The notes below the pieces were generated by a model, which saw only the letters and a program-made list of their open reading frames with translations, did not search any database and had not been told where the DNA came from. The position numbers and the translations under genes were made by a program. This document shows, in pieces, positions 7,531 through 15,625 of a DNA stretch of 38,565 nt (the first letter of the stretch is position 1; each line of letters opens with the position of its first letter). Origin of the DNA: Clostridiales bacterium (GTDB taxonomy: Bacteria > Bacillota > Clostridia > UBA1381); assembly GCA_029226975.1 (NCBI GenBank), contig JAQXZB010000031.1, positions 1 to 38,565 on the forward strand, written 5' to 3'.

Positions 7531-8328
7531 ATGAATGAAATAAAAAAAACAGTATTGGTAACGGGCGCCTGCAAAAATACGGGAGTGGCAATCGTAGAGA
7601 AATTTGCGCAAAAGGGCAGAGATATAGTTTTTACCGGAAGAAACGAAAACGAGGTTCGAGGTGCTGAAAGGATATATAATGAAAAATTCCCGAATGTGAA
7701 AATTACGGGGTATACGATAAATTCTCTGACAGATGAAAATACGGTTGATGAACAAGCGGTATATGATATGTTTGAATATCTTGACAGGCATAATATATTT
7801 ATCGAAACGGTTATATTAAATGCGGCGGATCAGGGCTTGGGAATAACGGCTTTTGAAAATCCGATTTCGGATTTTGTGCGTGTCATAAACACAAATATGG
7901 TTTGGAATTACTGTATTTCAACAGAAGCGGCAAAGAGGATGAAGGAAAAGGGCGGCGGCAATATCATTTTCATAAATTCAAATACCGCATACAGAGCAAT
8001 TCCCGACAGAATAGCATATTCGGCGTCAAAGGGCGGACAGCTCGGAATGATGAGAGCCATGGCGCGTGATTTCGGGAAATATAATATACGGGTAAATGCC
8101 ATACTGCCGGGTATGATAAAAACAGACCGCTGGGAGAAAAATCCTGAATTTTATAAAAATGTACCGTCGAAATATACGCCCTTGGGCGATGTTGCGGTAG
8201 GTGAAGATGTTGCCGATGCGGCATGGTATTTTGCGGCTCACGGGAGAAATACAACAGGTGCCGAATTGGTTGTTGACGGCGGAAATACAATTCAGCTTTA
8301 TCCGATAATCCCGCCCCAAAATCAATAA
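7531..8328 (+). CDS. Short-chain dehydrogenase/reductase (SDR)
   Basis: This is a 265-residue classical SDR. The NAD(P)-binding motif TGACKNTG is at residues 11-18, the structural LNAA block follows, the catalytic Ser is in FINSN, and YSASKGG carries the catalytic Tyr-x-x-x-Lys. The C-terminus has the usual VDGG motif. The first Gly-rich motif has Lys-Asn instead of the more common small residues but keeps the spacing. It begins 13 bases after the dehydratase with AAGGAG upstream. Together with the dehydratase it would interconvert a keto or hydroxy group of a sugar acid (inference). No cofactor preference is clear. Confidence 0.9.
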   Translation: MNEIKKTVLVTGACKNTGVAIVEKFAQKGRDIVFTGRNENEVRGAERIYNEKFPNVKITGYTINSLTDENTVDEQAVYDMFEYLDRHNIFIETVILNAADQGLGITAFENPISDFVRVINTNMVWNYCISTEAAKRMKEKGGGNIIFINSNTAYRAIPDRIAYSASKGGQLGMMRAMARDFGKYNIRVNAILPGMIKTDRWEKNPEFYKNVPSKYTPLGDVAVGEDVADAAWYFAAHGRNTTGAELVVDGGNTIQLYPIIPPQNQ

Positions 8329-8380
8329 AACAGTTTTTTGTCGGGAACAGCTGTTGAAAGTCGGCAACGTATCAGAAGGA

Positions 8381-8430
8381 TAAAAAAACTTTAAAAATTC
8401 AGTTGCTAATCCCGCCAACTTGTGGTATAC
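8381..8430 (+). repeat. 50-bp repeat, copy 2, containing the AAA-ATPase promoter
   Basis: It matches 841-890 at 45 of 50 positions. It includes TTGCTA (8403-8408), a 17-base spacer and TATACT (8426-8431), a very good sigma-A promoter about 32 bases upstream of the AAA-ATPase start. The promoter appears to travel as part of the repeat. Confidence 0.8.
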
Positions 8431-8462
8431 TTAAAGCAAGGAACTGCGGGAGGCGAGCGGAT

Positions 8463-10160
8463 ATGATTTTAAATAACGGCAAAAAGCGCATACCCATAGG
8501 CTATGAGGATTTTAAACAGCTTATGGACGGCGGATTTTATTATGTGGATAAATCGATGCTTATATACGAGCTACTCCATAACGGCGGGCAAAATAACCTT
8601 ATAACAAGACCCCGGCGTTTTGGAAAAACCTTAAATTTCAGTATGCTCAAATACTTCTTTGACATAACCGAAAAGGAAAATGCTTATCTTTTTGACAGTT
8701 TAAAAATATCGGAGCATTACGATGAGCTTGCAATGTATCGAAATACGCACCCTGTCATAACATTGTCTTTAAAATGTGCAAAACAGGGAAGTTATGCGAG
8801 GGCTTTTTATAATATAAAATATGAAATTCGAGAACAGTTTAAAAAATACAGATATGTCTGGGAAAGTGACCGAGTTGATAAGGAAGACCGCGATAATGCC
8901 GAAGCAGTTATGAAATCGGATGCGGACGAGGAGGTTATAGGGAACTCAATAAAGCTACTATGCTCATGCTTAAAGCAATATTACGGAGTAAATACAATCA
9001 TATTCATAGACGAATATGACGTACCCTTGGAGGACGCATATTCTTCGGGATATTATGATGAAATGGTGCGCTTTATCCGTTCTCTGTTCGAGTCCGCCCT
9101 AAAAACAAATCCGGCACTGGAATTTTCGGTTATAACCGGGTGTCTCAGAATATCAAAGGAAAGTATATTTACCGGTTTAAACAACCTCAAAACAAACACA
9201 ATCCTGAGCGTGAAATATTCCGAGTTTTTCGGATTTGAGGAATACGAGGTATTGGATTTACTTAGATATTACGGCTTGGAGAATAAGTTTGAGGATATAA
9301 AGAGATGGTATGACGGGTATTTGTTTGGGAATACGGAAATATACAATCCATGGAGTATAATGTATTATGCGGACGATTTAATAAGCAATCCCGATGAATT
9401 TCCAAAGGCAAACTGGATAAACACAAGCTCGAATAATATCATAAGAACATTGGTGGAGCAGTCCGATGATGAAACAAAGGAAATAGTGGAACGGCTTATT
9501 CATGACGGAAGCGTTATAACGCACTTAAAAGAAACCGTAACCTACGGGGACTTAACGGACAGCAACGAAAATATCTGGAGCTTTTTGTTCTTTACGGGTT
9601 ATTTGAAGGTACAGGAAGTAGTGCAAACCGGCGAAGAAACAGGGGATACGGCACTGTATTCTCTTGTGATACCAAACCTTGAAATTAAAAGCTGTTATAA
9701 GGATATAATTATGCAGTATTTTAACAAATACAAGCGAGAAATAAACAAGGACGAATTATATAAAGCACTTTTAAGTCGTGATGCGGCGGGCTTTGCCGCG
9801 CCCATAACAAAGCTTTTAAAGTCAAGCATAAGCTTTTACGATAACACCGAAGCCTTTTATCATGGGCTTGTGTCGGGGCTTTTGGCGGGGAATATATACT
9901 ATGAAATAAAATCAAACCGCGAAACGGGTGACGGAAGAAGCGATTTATCTTTATACCAGCGCGACAGCGCTCAAAATGCGATAATTATTGAATTTAAGGT
10001 CTGCTGCGATAATGAAAATGCCGATGAAGCGGCCAAAAGAGCCTTAAAGCAGATTAACGATATGGACTATGACGCGGAGGCAAAAAGCCGCGGATACAGA
10101 AATATCATAAAATACGGCGTTGCTTTTAACAATAAGGTATGCTTTGCGGTAACTGAATAA
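8463..10160 (+). CDS. AAA-ATPase-like protein with C-terminal PD-(D/E)XK nuclease domain (DUF1703 type)
   Basis: This is a 565-residue protein of the AAA-ATPase_like / PD-(D/E)XK (DUF1703) family, which is found in many near-identical copies in Bacteroidetes and Clostridia genomes. The N-terminus has the family opening IPIGYEDF, the YYVDKS block and a P-loop-like RPRRFGKT near residue 55. IFIDEYD is the Walker B region. The C-terminal nuclease-like core shows GRSDL followed by IIIEFK. The ATG at 8463 is chosen because GGGAGG (8448-8453) is 9 bases upstream; a longer frame from 8403 would run through the promoter. The role of the family is unknown; selfish, defensive or mobile-element-like behaviour has been suggested. 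It is an outsider between sugar genes, with its own promoter in a repeat and a 33-bp relic of its 3' end at 36041-36073. Confidence 0.88.
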   Translation: MILNNGKKRIPIGYEDFKQLMDGGFYYVDKSMLIYELLHNGGQNNLITRPRRFGKTLNFSMLKYFFDITEKENAYLFDSLKISEHYDELAMYRNTHPVITLSLKCAKQGSYARAFYNIKYEIREQFKKYRYVWESDRVDKEDRDNAEAVMKSDADEEVIGNSIKLLCSCLKQYYGVNTIIFIDEYDVPLEDAYSSGYYDEMVRFIRSLFESALKTNPALEFSVITGCLRISKESIFTGLNNLKTNTILSVKYSEFFGFEEYEVLDLLRYYGLENKFEDIKRWYDGYLFGNTEIYNPWSIMYYADDLISNPDEFPKANWINTSSNNIIRTLVEQSDDETKEIVERLIHDGSVITHLKETVTYGDLTDSNENIWSFLFFTGYLKVQEVVQTGEETGDTALYSLVIPNLEIKSCYKDIIMQYFNKYKREINKDELYKALLSRDAAGFAAPITKLLKSSISFYDNTEAFYHGLVSGLLAGNIYYEIKSNRETGDGRSDLSLYQRDSAQNAIIIEFKVCCDNENADEAAKRALKQINDMDYDAEAKSRGYRNIIKYGVAFNNKVCFAVTE

Positions 10161-10162
10161 AG
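10130..10162 (+). repeat. 33-bp exact repeat at the AAA-ATPase 3' end (copy 1)
   Basis: These 33 bases, covering the last ten codons and the stop of the AAA-ATPase gene, are identical to 36041-36073. The match stops abruptly on both sides. Confidence 0.9.
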
Positions 10163-10223
10163 AAAAGCATGATATGCAACAGAATCGAAAAACATGATGG
10201 TAAAGAAAGTGGAGGTGTTAGAG

Positions 10224-11069
10224 ATGCTTATGAATGTTCCGTTCCATATGATGACATATCAGCATCCAAACTTGATTCAGTTCGAGCATTCGCATGCGTT
10301 TTTTGAGCTTGGATATTTACGGGAGGGGAGCATTGTTCATTCCTTCGCGGACAAAAGCGTATTAGCTAAAAAAGGCGATTATTTTATCATAGATATTGGT
10401 GATATTCACAGCTATAAGTCATTAAAAAGTGATGACTTGTTGGTGATGCAGAATTGTTTGTTTTTGCCGTCTGTGATAGACAATTCCATGAGGAGCTGTG
10501 AAAGCTTTAGGGAAATGATTTCATCGCATCCCTTAAATATAGCGTGGGATTTGTTAGAGCAGAATCCAACATCCACAATTTTTCATGATGAAACAGGCGA
10601 GATTGGTATGATGCTGGATATACTTAGCAGAGAAACTAATGGAAAGGACTGTCATCCGCAGGTTTTAAAGGGATTGATTTCAACGATTTTGGTTATAACA
10701 ATGCAAAAAATTATGAAGGTCAATTCCAACAGCTCCAGCGATATTATAAATACAATTTTGAAATATGCGTCCGAGCATTATTTTGAAGATAATATTCTGA
10801 CATCCTTGTCCCGGGAAATTCACTATTCCCTGCCGTATTTAAGCAGTTTTTTTAAGAAAAAAACCGGACGCTCATTTAAAGAGCATATACAAAAGCTGCG
10901 CATTGAAGAGGCGTGTCGGCTTTTAATCAGCAGTAACTATAAAATCTGCGATATCAGCGGTCTTGTAGGCTATAAAAGTGAAACGCAGTTTCACAAGACA
11001 TTTATGGAATTTACCGGAACGACGCCGAAAAAATATCGTACGGAGAAACGGAATGAAGGGCTTTTTTGA
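10224..11069 (+). CDS. AraC-family transcriptional regulator
   Basis: This is a 281-residue regulator. The N-terminal half is a cupin effector domain (HSHAFFELGYLREG, then GDYFIIDIGDIHSY), typical of AraC proteins that sense small carbohydrates. The C-terminal half is the double HTH, with SLPYLSSFFKKKTGRSFKEH and ICDISGLVGYKSETQFHKTF, ending in TTPKKYR. The ATG at 10224 is chosen because GGAGG (10211-10215) is 8 bases upstream; the frame is open further up to 10194. It lies about 500 bases upstream of the large surface-polysaccharide gene series on the same strand, so it is the best local candidate for its activator (inference). Confidence 0.9.
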   Translation: MLMNVPFHMMTYQHPNLIQFEHSHAFFELGYLREGSIVHSFADKSVLAKKGDYFIIDIGDIHSYKSLKSDDLLVMQNCLFLPSVIDNSMRSCESFREMISSHPLNIAWDLLEQNPTSTIFHDETGEIGMMLDILSRETNGKDCHPQVLKGLISTILVITMQKIMKVNSNSSSDIINTILKYASEHYFEDNILTSLSREIHYSLPYLSSFFKKKTGRSFKEHIQKLRIEEACRLLISSNYKICDISGLVGYKSETQFHKTFMEFTGTTPKKYRTEKRNEGLF

Positions 11070-11279
11070 AAGGCTGCATTGATTCACTTTCCGCTGCACT
11101 CTGTCGGTCAAGCTATCGGGTGTGTTTTGTGTCAGGCTACCCGCGTTGCTTCTTGTTTAAATGATTGATAAGATTTTAACGGGTTAATTTCGCGTCCGTC
11201 AAACAATTCCTTTCAAAAAAAACGCCTATGACGTTTTTTGGCAGTTTGTGAATTCAAAAATAGAAATTGGATAAAATGT

Positions 11280-11311
11280 AAAGCATTATTTTGAAAGATA
11301 ATGCTTTTTTA
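11280..11311 (+). terminator. Terminator between the AraC gene and the GH-D gene
   Basis: A perfect 9-bp stem (AAGCATTAT 11281-11289 / ATAATGCTT 11298-11306) with an 8-base loop is followed by a run of T. The A run before the stem makes it potentially bidirectional. Confidence 0.8.
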
Positions 11312-11489
11312 TTGACCATTTACAAAGTTTTTTATAAGTGAAGCCTGCGTTGCTTGTTTTTATATCTTAATTCAAATCTCCTATGGTTAAAAATGGAAGC
11401 GGAGCCATAAATTGTTAATCTTCATTAAAAACATTAAGTGAGTGAGTATAAAATCAGTAAATGAGAGTGTGTTTTTTTGATTTTTTTCT

Positions 11490-11498
11490 TGTTATAAT
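11490..11498 (+). promoter_or_regulatory. Extended -10 promoter of the surface-polysaccharide series
   Basis: TGTTATAAT gives a consensus TATAAT (11493-11498) with the TGn extension. There is no good -35 at 17 bases, as expected for an extended -10 or an activator-dependent promoter. The first gene starts 67 bases downstream. Confidence 0.55.
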
Positions 11499-11565
11499 TA
11501 TGTCATCATATTAATTATATGCAGTGATTGGCGTGTAACGCGATCATGTCGGTAAGGAGAAGTGT

Positions 11566-13038
11566 ATGGTGAAGGTGAGCAAAAGCTTTATTCCGGAGAT
11601 GGCAGTAAAGTGTTATGATTATTTTTGTACTTGGCAGTCACAAGCTGACGATGCGAAAAAAAAGTACGGTGACGTCAGAGATATGAGAAATAGCATAAAC
11701 AGCGAGTTTTTGTTTTCAGAGGATGGAATTTTAAAGAATTATTTCAAGGACAACCGCGAAAATATCATTGTTGTTTTAGATGATGGATGGGATGTTCCGT
11801 ACGATGCATCGAATTATGATTTTACGGATTGTTCGGCGTTTGGTTCGTTGGAACTGAACGAAGACAGATTTCCGCAGTTTGCGGGAGAGCCGAGAGAACG
11901 ACTGAAAAAGCTGTGCGACTGCATCAAGGGCATGGGATATGGCGGAGTCGGCATTTGGGTATGCGCAAATGCAGTGGGAGAAAAAGAGGGAAATTACTTA
12001 TCAGAAGCAAAAATGCGGGAATACTGGAAAGAACGTGCCAAATGGTGCGACTATGCCGGAGTTGAATATTGGAAAGTGGATTGGGGAATATATGAGCATG
12101 ATATTGCATTTAGAAAAATGCTGACTGAAACAGTACACGAATATGCCCCTAATCTAAAGATTGAACATTCCGTCCCGCAAGATGCATGGCATTTCGGAAC
12201 AGAAAACGAAACGATTATGGATGAATATGAGGGCGTTCTTCCGATTTCGGACTACTTTCGTACATATGATGTTTTGTCAAAGCTGGAAACGGCGGTGACA
12301 CTGTATCGGATAACAGAATGTGTTCATGCGATTGAAAGCGCAAACGCAAACGAGTGTATATTAAATGTGGAGGATGAGCTTGAAATTGCGGCTGCGCTGG
12401 GGTGCAGTGCGGGAATTATGCGCCATCCCAAATGGATGCCCGAACGGGATAACAAGATACGGGCGGTTTTGAACTGGCACAAGATTGCGCCGCCGTTTCC
12501 GCTGGGGGCAACGCCGATTAAGCTGTCGAAACAAACGCTTACAGATACATATTCGTTTGAGGGCTTGCGGGAAGGTCATTGGCTGTATGAGATTGCAAAC
12601 GGAAAAACGGCGGAGGTTGTATGTCCTGCAATTATAGCAAGAAATACCGAACTGCCGGTTGTGACATCAAAAGGAGAAGCACCGTTTGTCGTGTGCTCGC
12701 TAAATCCGTGTAGCGGAGCTTATACTATTGGATTTTTGAAAAGAACCTTTGGCGGGGCAGAAAGTCGAGAGCTTTTATGCGACGCGGAGATTCAATTGAG
12801 GGATTTTAAGGCGCCGATAGGCGTATTCGGCAGATTTTCAAAGATCACTGTGCGGTTTGATGAAAGCATAAGGGGCGCAAGGCTTTATATGCAAAAACTT
12901 GACACAGAGGAGACCTTTGATATTACACATTGTGTAAATGATGTCGGAAACAGCTTTACTATAAATTGGGATGAGCTTGTTGATAACGGGATTTTAATGG
13001 AAGCAAACGGAATTTTGCTTCAATTAGAGACCGAATAA
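11566..13038 (+). CDS. Clan GH-D glycoside hydrolase (alpha-galactosidase-like, GH27/GH36 related)
   Basis: This is a 490-residue cytoplasmic-looking protein with a TIM barrel of the alpha-galactosidase clan. VVLDDGWD is the strand-1 motif, then MGYGGVGIWVCANAVG, then EYWKVDWG, in which D172 aligns with the clan's catalytic nucleophile. RTYD (R232-x-x-D235) has the RxxD form of the acid/base motif of GH27/GH36. A C-terminal beta-sandwich follows from about residue 340. It is shorter than GH36 (about 700) and lacks the GH36 N-terminal beta-supersandwich, yet its motifs differ from ordinary GH27, so it may belong to a distant family. It is the first gene of the series; AAGGAG precedes the ATG. 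The substrate is unknown; an alpha-galactoside or a related alpha- or beta-linked sugar is likely. Confidence 0.75.
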   Translation: MVKVSKSFIPEMAVKCYDYFCTWQSQADDAKKKYGDVRDMRNSINSEFLFSEDGILKNYFKDNRENIIVVLDDGWDVPYDASNYDFTDCSAFGSLELNEDRFPQFAGEPRERLKKLCDCIKGMGYGGVGIWVCANAVGEKEGNYLSEAKMREYWKERAKWCDYAGVEYWKVDWGIYEHDIAFRKMLTETVHEYAPNLKIEHSVPQDAWHFGTENETIMDEYEGVLPISDYFRTYDVLSKLETAVTLYRITECVHAIESANANECILNVEDELEIAAALGCSAGIMRHPKWMPERDNKIRAVLNWHKIAPPFPLGATPIKLSKQTLTDTYSFEGLREGHWLYEIANGKTAEVVCPAIIARNTELPVVTSKGEAPFVVCSLNPCSGAYTIGFLKRTFGGAESRELLCDAEIQLRDFKAPIGVFGRFSKITVRFDESIRGARLYMQKLDTEETFDITHCVNDVGNSFTINWDELVDNGILMEANGILLQLETE

Positions 13039-13133
13039 AATTTTTAATAAAGGAGCGAGGAAAAATGATAAAATAGGAAAAACGATGTAAGAAGAAAATG
13101 AAAAAGAAAAAATTATTAAAAAGGAGAGGAAAA

Positions 13134-15476
13134 ATGATGAAAAACAGTAGAAGAACATTCAAACAGTGGTCGGCGGCATTTCTTACCTTGTGTATGCTGG
13201 CTGCAGCAGTGCCGGTGGGTGCAACAGGGACAGAGTATATCTCACCGCAACCGGATACAGGCGTGCCTGAAGGGTCGGTAGATACAACACCGGCAACATA
13301 TAAATTTACGGTTGACGGCAAGGGCTTTGTACTGCTTGATAACGATGAATCGACTTATTATGTGACAACCACGGATGCCTATGGCGATATGGAGACGATT
13401 TCAGATAGTAATATGGATGGATTTGAAAATCCCACAGGCAAACAGATTAACTATGACGCATATAAATCCGATACGTTTTTAAACGGAGCATTTTTAACAA
13501 GCGGAAATAACTTCACTTCATCGGGCAATGACGCAACTACCTATTATAAATTGCCGCAGGGAATTATTGACAACATTGACACAACTCATGTGTGGAAGAG
13601 ATTTGTTAACGATTATAGATCCGGTAATGGAATGCAAAGCAAATACACTACGGGTGCTTCGCTGCTTTCATGGACGGACTTTACCACATATGCCGGAAAG
13701 CTTGGTGTGAGAGATGTGTTCAACGATCCCAATGTTGCATCGACTGCCGGTAAATACTATTACCTTCGTGATTCAAACGCTTGGGGCGGCGACTCAGCTG
13801 TACTGATGTTTGGTGACTACAAAGACGAGACAAAAGACCTTGTAAACGCCACTGTATACGGCAATCAATGGGTAATGAAGTACGGACTTTTAAGACCGGC
13901 ATTTTACTTGAAAAAAGACTTCTTTAAGACAACAAAAGTTGATTTGAGCACAGCCGGCGAAACCGTCAGAATGGCTATACTCAATGCCTGCACAGAAACA
14001 GAGTTATCCAAGCTTTACACTGAGGAGGAGCGTAGTACATACTTTGGGTCTAAAAGCCCCATCAAGGTCACAACTGCTGTGCGCAGCGGAGCAGAGCTTG
14101 CTGATGTGAAGCTGCTTGATACCCTGACTGCAAGCGTGAGCGAGGGTGAGGCGACTGAATATAAATGGCAGACAAGGACCAATGAAAGTGATAAGTGGAC
14201 CGAAATTGACGGTGCCACATCAAATGAGTACATTGTAAGTGCGGCACAGGCGGGCAAGCAGGTTAGCTGTGCGGCAAAGGTGGACGGCGTGTGGATTTAC
14301 GGCGAAGCGGTACAAATTCCGATGTATGAAGCTGTTGAAACGGGTGACGGCACCGCTGTGCCCGCGGGGACGATTGATACAACGGCAGCTTCGGATAAAT
14401 TCACAGTTGACGGCAAGGAGTTTGTACTGCTTGATACCTTTGATAACGACGAGTCGACCTATTATGTGACAACTACGGACGCTTACGGCGATATGCAGCT
14501 CAAAACAGATGGCAAATGGTGGACTCTTTCGGGCAAGGAAATTAACTATGACGCATATAGTGTCACCGGCTTTTTAAACGTAGACTTTTTAACAAACGGA
14601 AACAACTTCACTGAACTTGGAAACGACACAACAACCTATTACAAGCTGCCGCAGGGTATTATTGATAACATAAACCAAAACCATGTATGGTGGAGATTTG
14701 TCAATGAAACCAAAAAGGGAGAAGGCGTTAAGAGCACATATCAGGCAGGAGTTTCATTCCTTTCATGGACGGACTTTACCACATATGCCGGTAAGCTTGG
14801 CGTCAAAGACGGATGCTTTAATTCAAGTGTTGCAAATGCCGATACATACTTCCTCAGAGATACAAACAACTGGAGGGGCGATAATGCTTTGGCACTGTTT
14901 TGTACCACAGATAATCAATGTAAACATTGGGGGCAATATGTAAGGCAGTACGGACTTGTGAGACCGGCATTCTACTTAAAGAAGGACTTCTTTAAGAATA
15001 CAAAGCTTGATTTAAATGCAACGGGCGAAAATGTTTTGGCGGTTATGAGAGACAATTATTACATCGAGGATTTGCTCCATCTGTATTCTATGCAGGAGCT
15101 TTGCGAAAAGGGCTTTGACACACGCAATTACGCAATGAAGGCAAGCCTGACATATTCCGACGCGGAAAATAATCCTCTTGATAGCTTAAACAATGCGGCT
15201 AAGGTAAATGCGGCGGTTACAATCGAGAACGGAACGTCGGAGGAAAAGAGCGCTATTTTGATTTTCAGAGCGGTAGATTCCAAAAACGGGCTTTATGTTT
15301 CCACAAAGTCGGTTACAGTTGCGGCAAATGGAGAAACACCCGAGGAAATATCACTTGACGGACTCGAAAACATGACTGACGGGTGTCAGGTAAATGTATT
15401 TCTGTGGGAAAGCTTTGATACATTGAAACCTATGACGCAAAGTCTGACATATGGTCAAAGCAGCAGTGCGGAATAA
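13134..15476 (+). CDS. Secreted protein with two DUF6273-like repeats and an Ig-like domain
   Basis: This 780-residue exported protein has a signal peptide (basic RRTFKQW, hydrophobic LTLCMLAAAV, cut near VGA). It is followed by DUF6273-like repeat A1 (residues 57-305), an Ig-like module (about 306-400; WQTRTN, AAQAGKQVSC), repeat A2 (422-664), and a C-terminal beta domain ending VNVFLWESFDTLKP. The repeat has fixed landmarks: FTVDGKGFVLL, YYVTTTDAYGDM, FLNG.FLT.GNNF, YKLPQGIIDNI, LLSWTDFTTYAGKLG, a FLRD-type Trp/Gly block, and LRPAFYLKKDFF. The LLS..., LR... and RPA..L order is that of DUF6273. A1 lacks three residues (TFD) present in all other full copies. No catalytic residues or SLH domains are visible. 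AAGGAGAGG supports a start at 13134 or 13137. Function unknown; binding or structural role inferred. Confidence 0.8.
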   Translation: MMKNSRRTFKQWSAAFLTLCMLAAAVPVGATGTEYISPQPDTGVPEGSVDTTPATYKFTVDGKGFVLLDNDESTYYVTTTDAYGDMETISDSNMDGFENPTGKQINYDAYKSDTFLNGAFLTSGNNFTSSGNDATTYYKLPQGIIDNIDTTHVWKRFVNDYRSGNGMQSKYTTGASLLSWTDFTTYAGKLGVRDVFNDPNVASTAGKYYYLRDSNAWGGDSAVLMFGDYKDETKDLVNATVYGNQWVMKYGLLRPAFYLKKDFFKTTKVDLSTAGETVRMAILNACTETELSKLYTEEERSTYFGSKSPIKVTTAVRSGAELADVKLLDTLTASVSEGEATEYKWQTRTNESDKWTEIDGATSNEYIVSAAQAGKQVSCAAKVDGVWIYGEAVQIPMYEAVETGDGTAVPAGTIDTTAASDKFTVDGKEFVLLDTFDNDESTYYVTTTDAYGDMQLKTDGKWWTLSGKEINYDAYSVTGFLNVDFLTNGNNFTELGNDTTTYYKLPQGIIDNINQNHVWWRFVNETKKGEGVKSTYQAGVSFLSWTDFTTYAGKLGVKDGCFNSSVANADTYFLRDTNNWRGDNALALFCTTDNQCKHWGQYVRQYGLVRPAFYLKKDFFKNTKLDLNATGENVLAVMRDNYYIEDLLHLYSMQELCEKGFDTRNYAMKASLTYSDAENNPLDSLNNAAKVNAAVTIENGTSEEKSAILIFRAVDSKNGLYVSTKSVTVAANGETPEEISLDGLENMTDGCQVNVFLWESFDTLKPMTQSLTYGQSSSAE
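13302..14048 (+). repeat. DUF6273-like repeat A1
   Basis: This is the first of eight copies of a roughly 245-residue module in the window. It has a 9-base deletion relative to the others (LLDNDES instead of LLDTFDNDES), sitting between two GAT words. Confidence 0.75.
14397..15126 (+). repeat. DUF6273-like repeat A2
   Basis: It carries the full landmark set and belongs to a subtype with the insert KTDGKWWTLSGKE and the segment CKHWGQYVRQYG, shared with repeat C2 (and partly B1) rather than with A1. Confidence 0.75.
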
Positions 15477-15492
15477 GATTTAAAATTATTTG

Positions 15493-15525
15493 TGCGGATA
15501 GTCGTTTAAAACTCGGCTATCCGCA
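15493..15525 (+). other. Stem-loop between the two 780-residue genes
   Basis: A perfect 9-bp inverted repeat (TGCGGATAG 15493-15501 / CTATCCGCA 15517-15525) is followed by TCTAAAAAAAG, without a T run on the plus strand. It could be a partial terminator or an RNA-stability element. Confidence 0.5.
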
Positions 15526-15625
15526 TCTAAAAAAAGATTCACATACAGAGCAATCTATGACATTGGGTATGGAGTATTAAAGATGACAGAGAGCTATAAG
15601 GCTTATGAAAAAGGAGTACGAAAAA

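Larger units (their letters stand above)
11070..11565 (+). other. Intergenic region upstream of the surface-polysaccharide series
   Basis: Nearly 500 bases without a credible gene. It contains an AT-rich hairpin (11217-11239, AAAAAACG / CGTTTTTT), a clear terminator (next entry), an AT-rich stretch with repeated GTGAGTGAGT and ATGAGAGTG words around 11435-11470, and a likely promoter at its downstream end. Binding sites for the upstream AraC regulator would be expected here, but I cannot define one. Confidence 0.6.

Noticed and set aside
8403-8462. A 20-codon N-terminal extension of the AAA-ATPase frame starting with TTG at 8403
   Set aside because: It would overlap the promoter itself, and the GGGAGG site with the family-typical opening IPIGYEDF favours the ATG at 8463.
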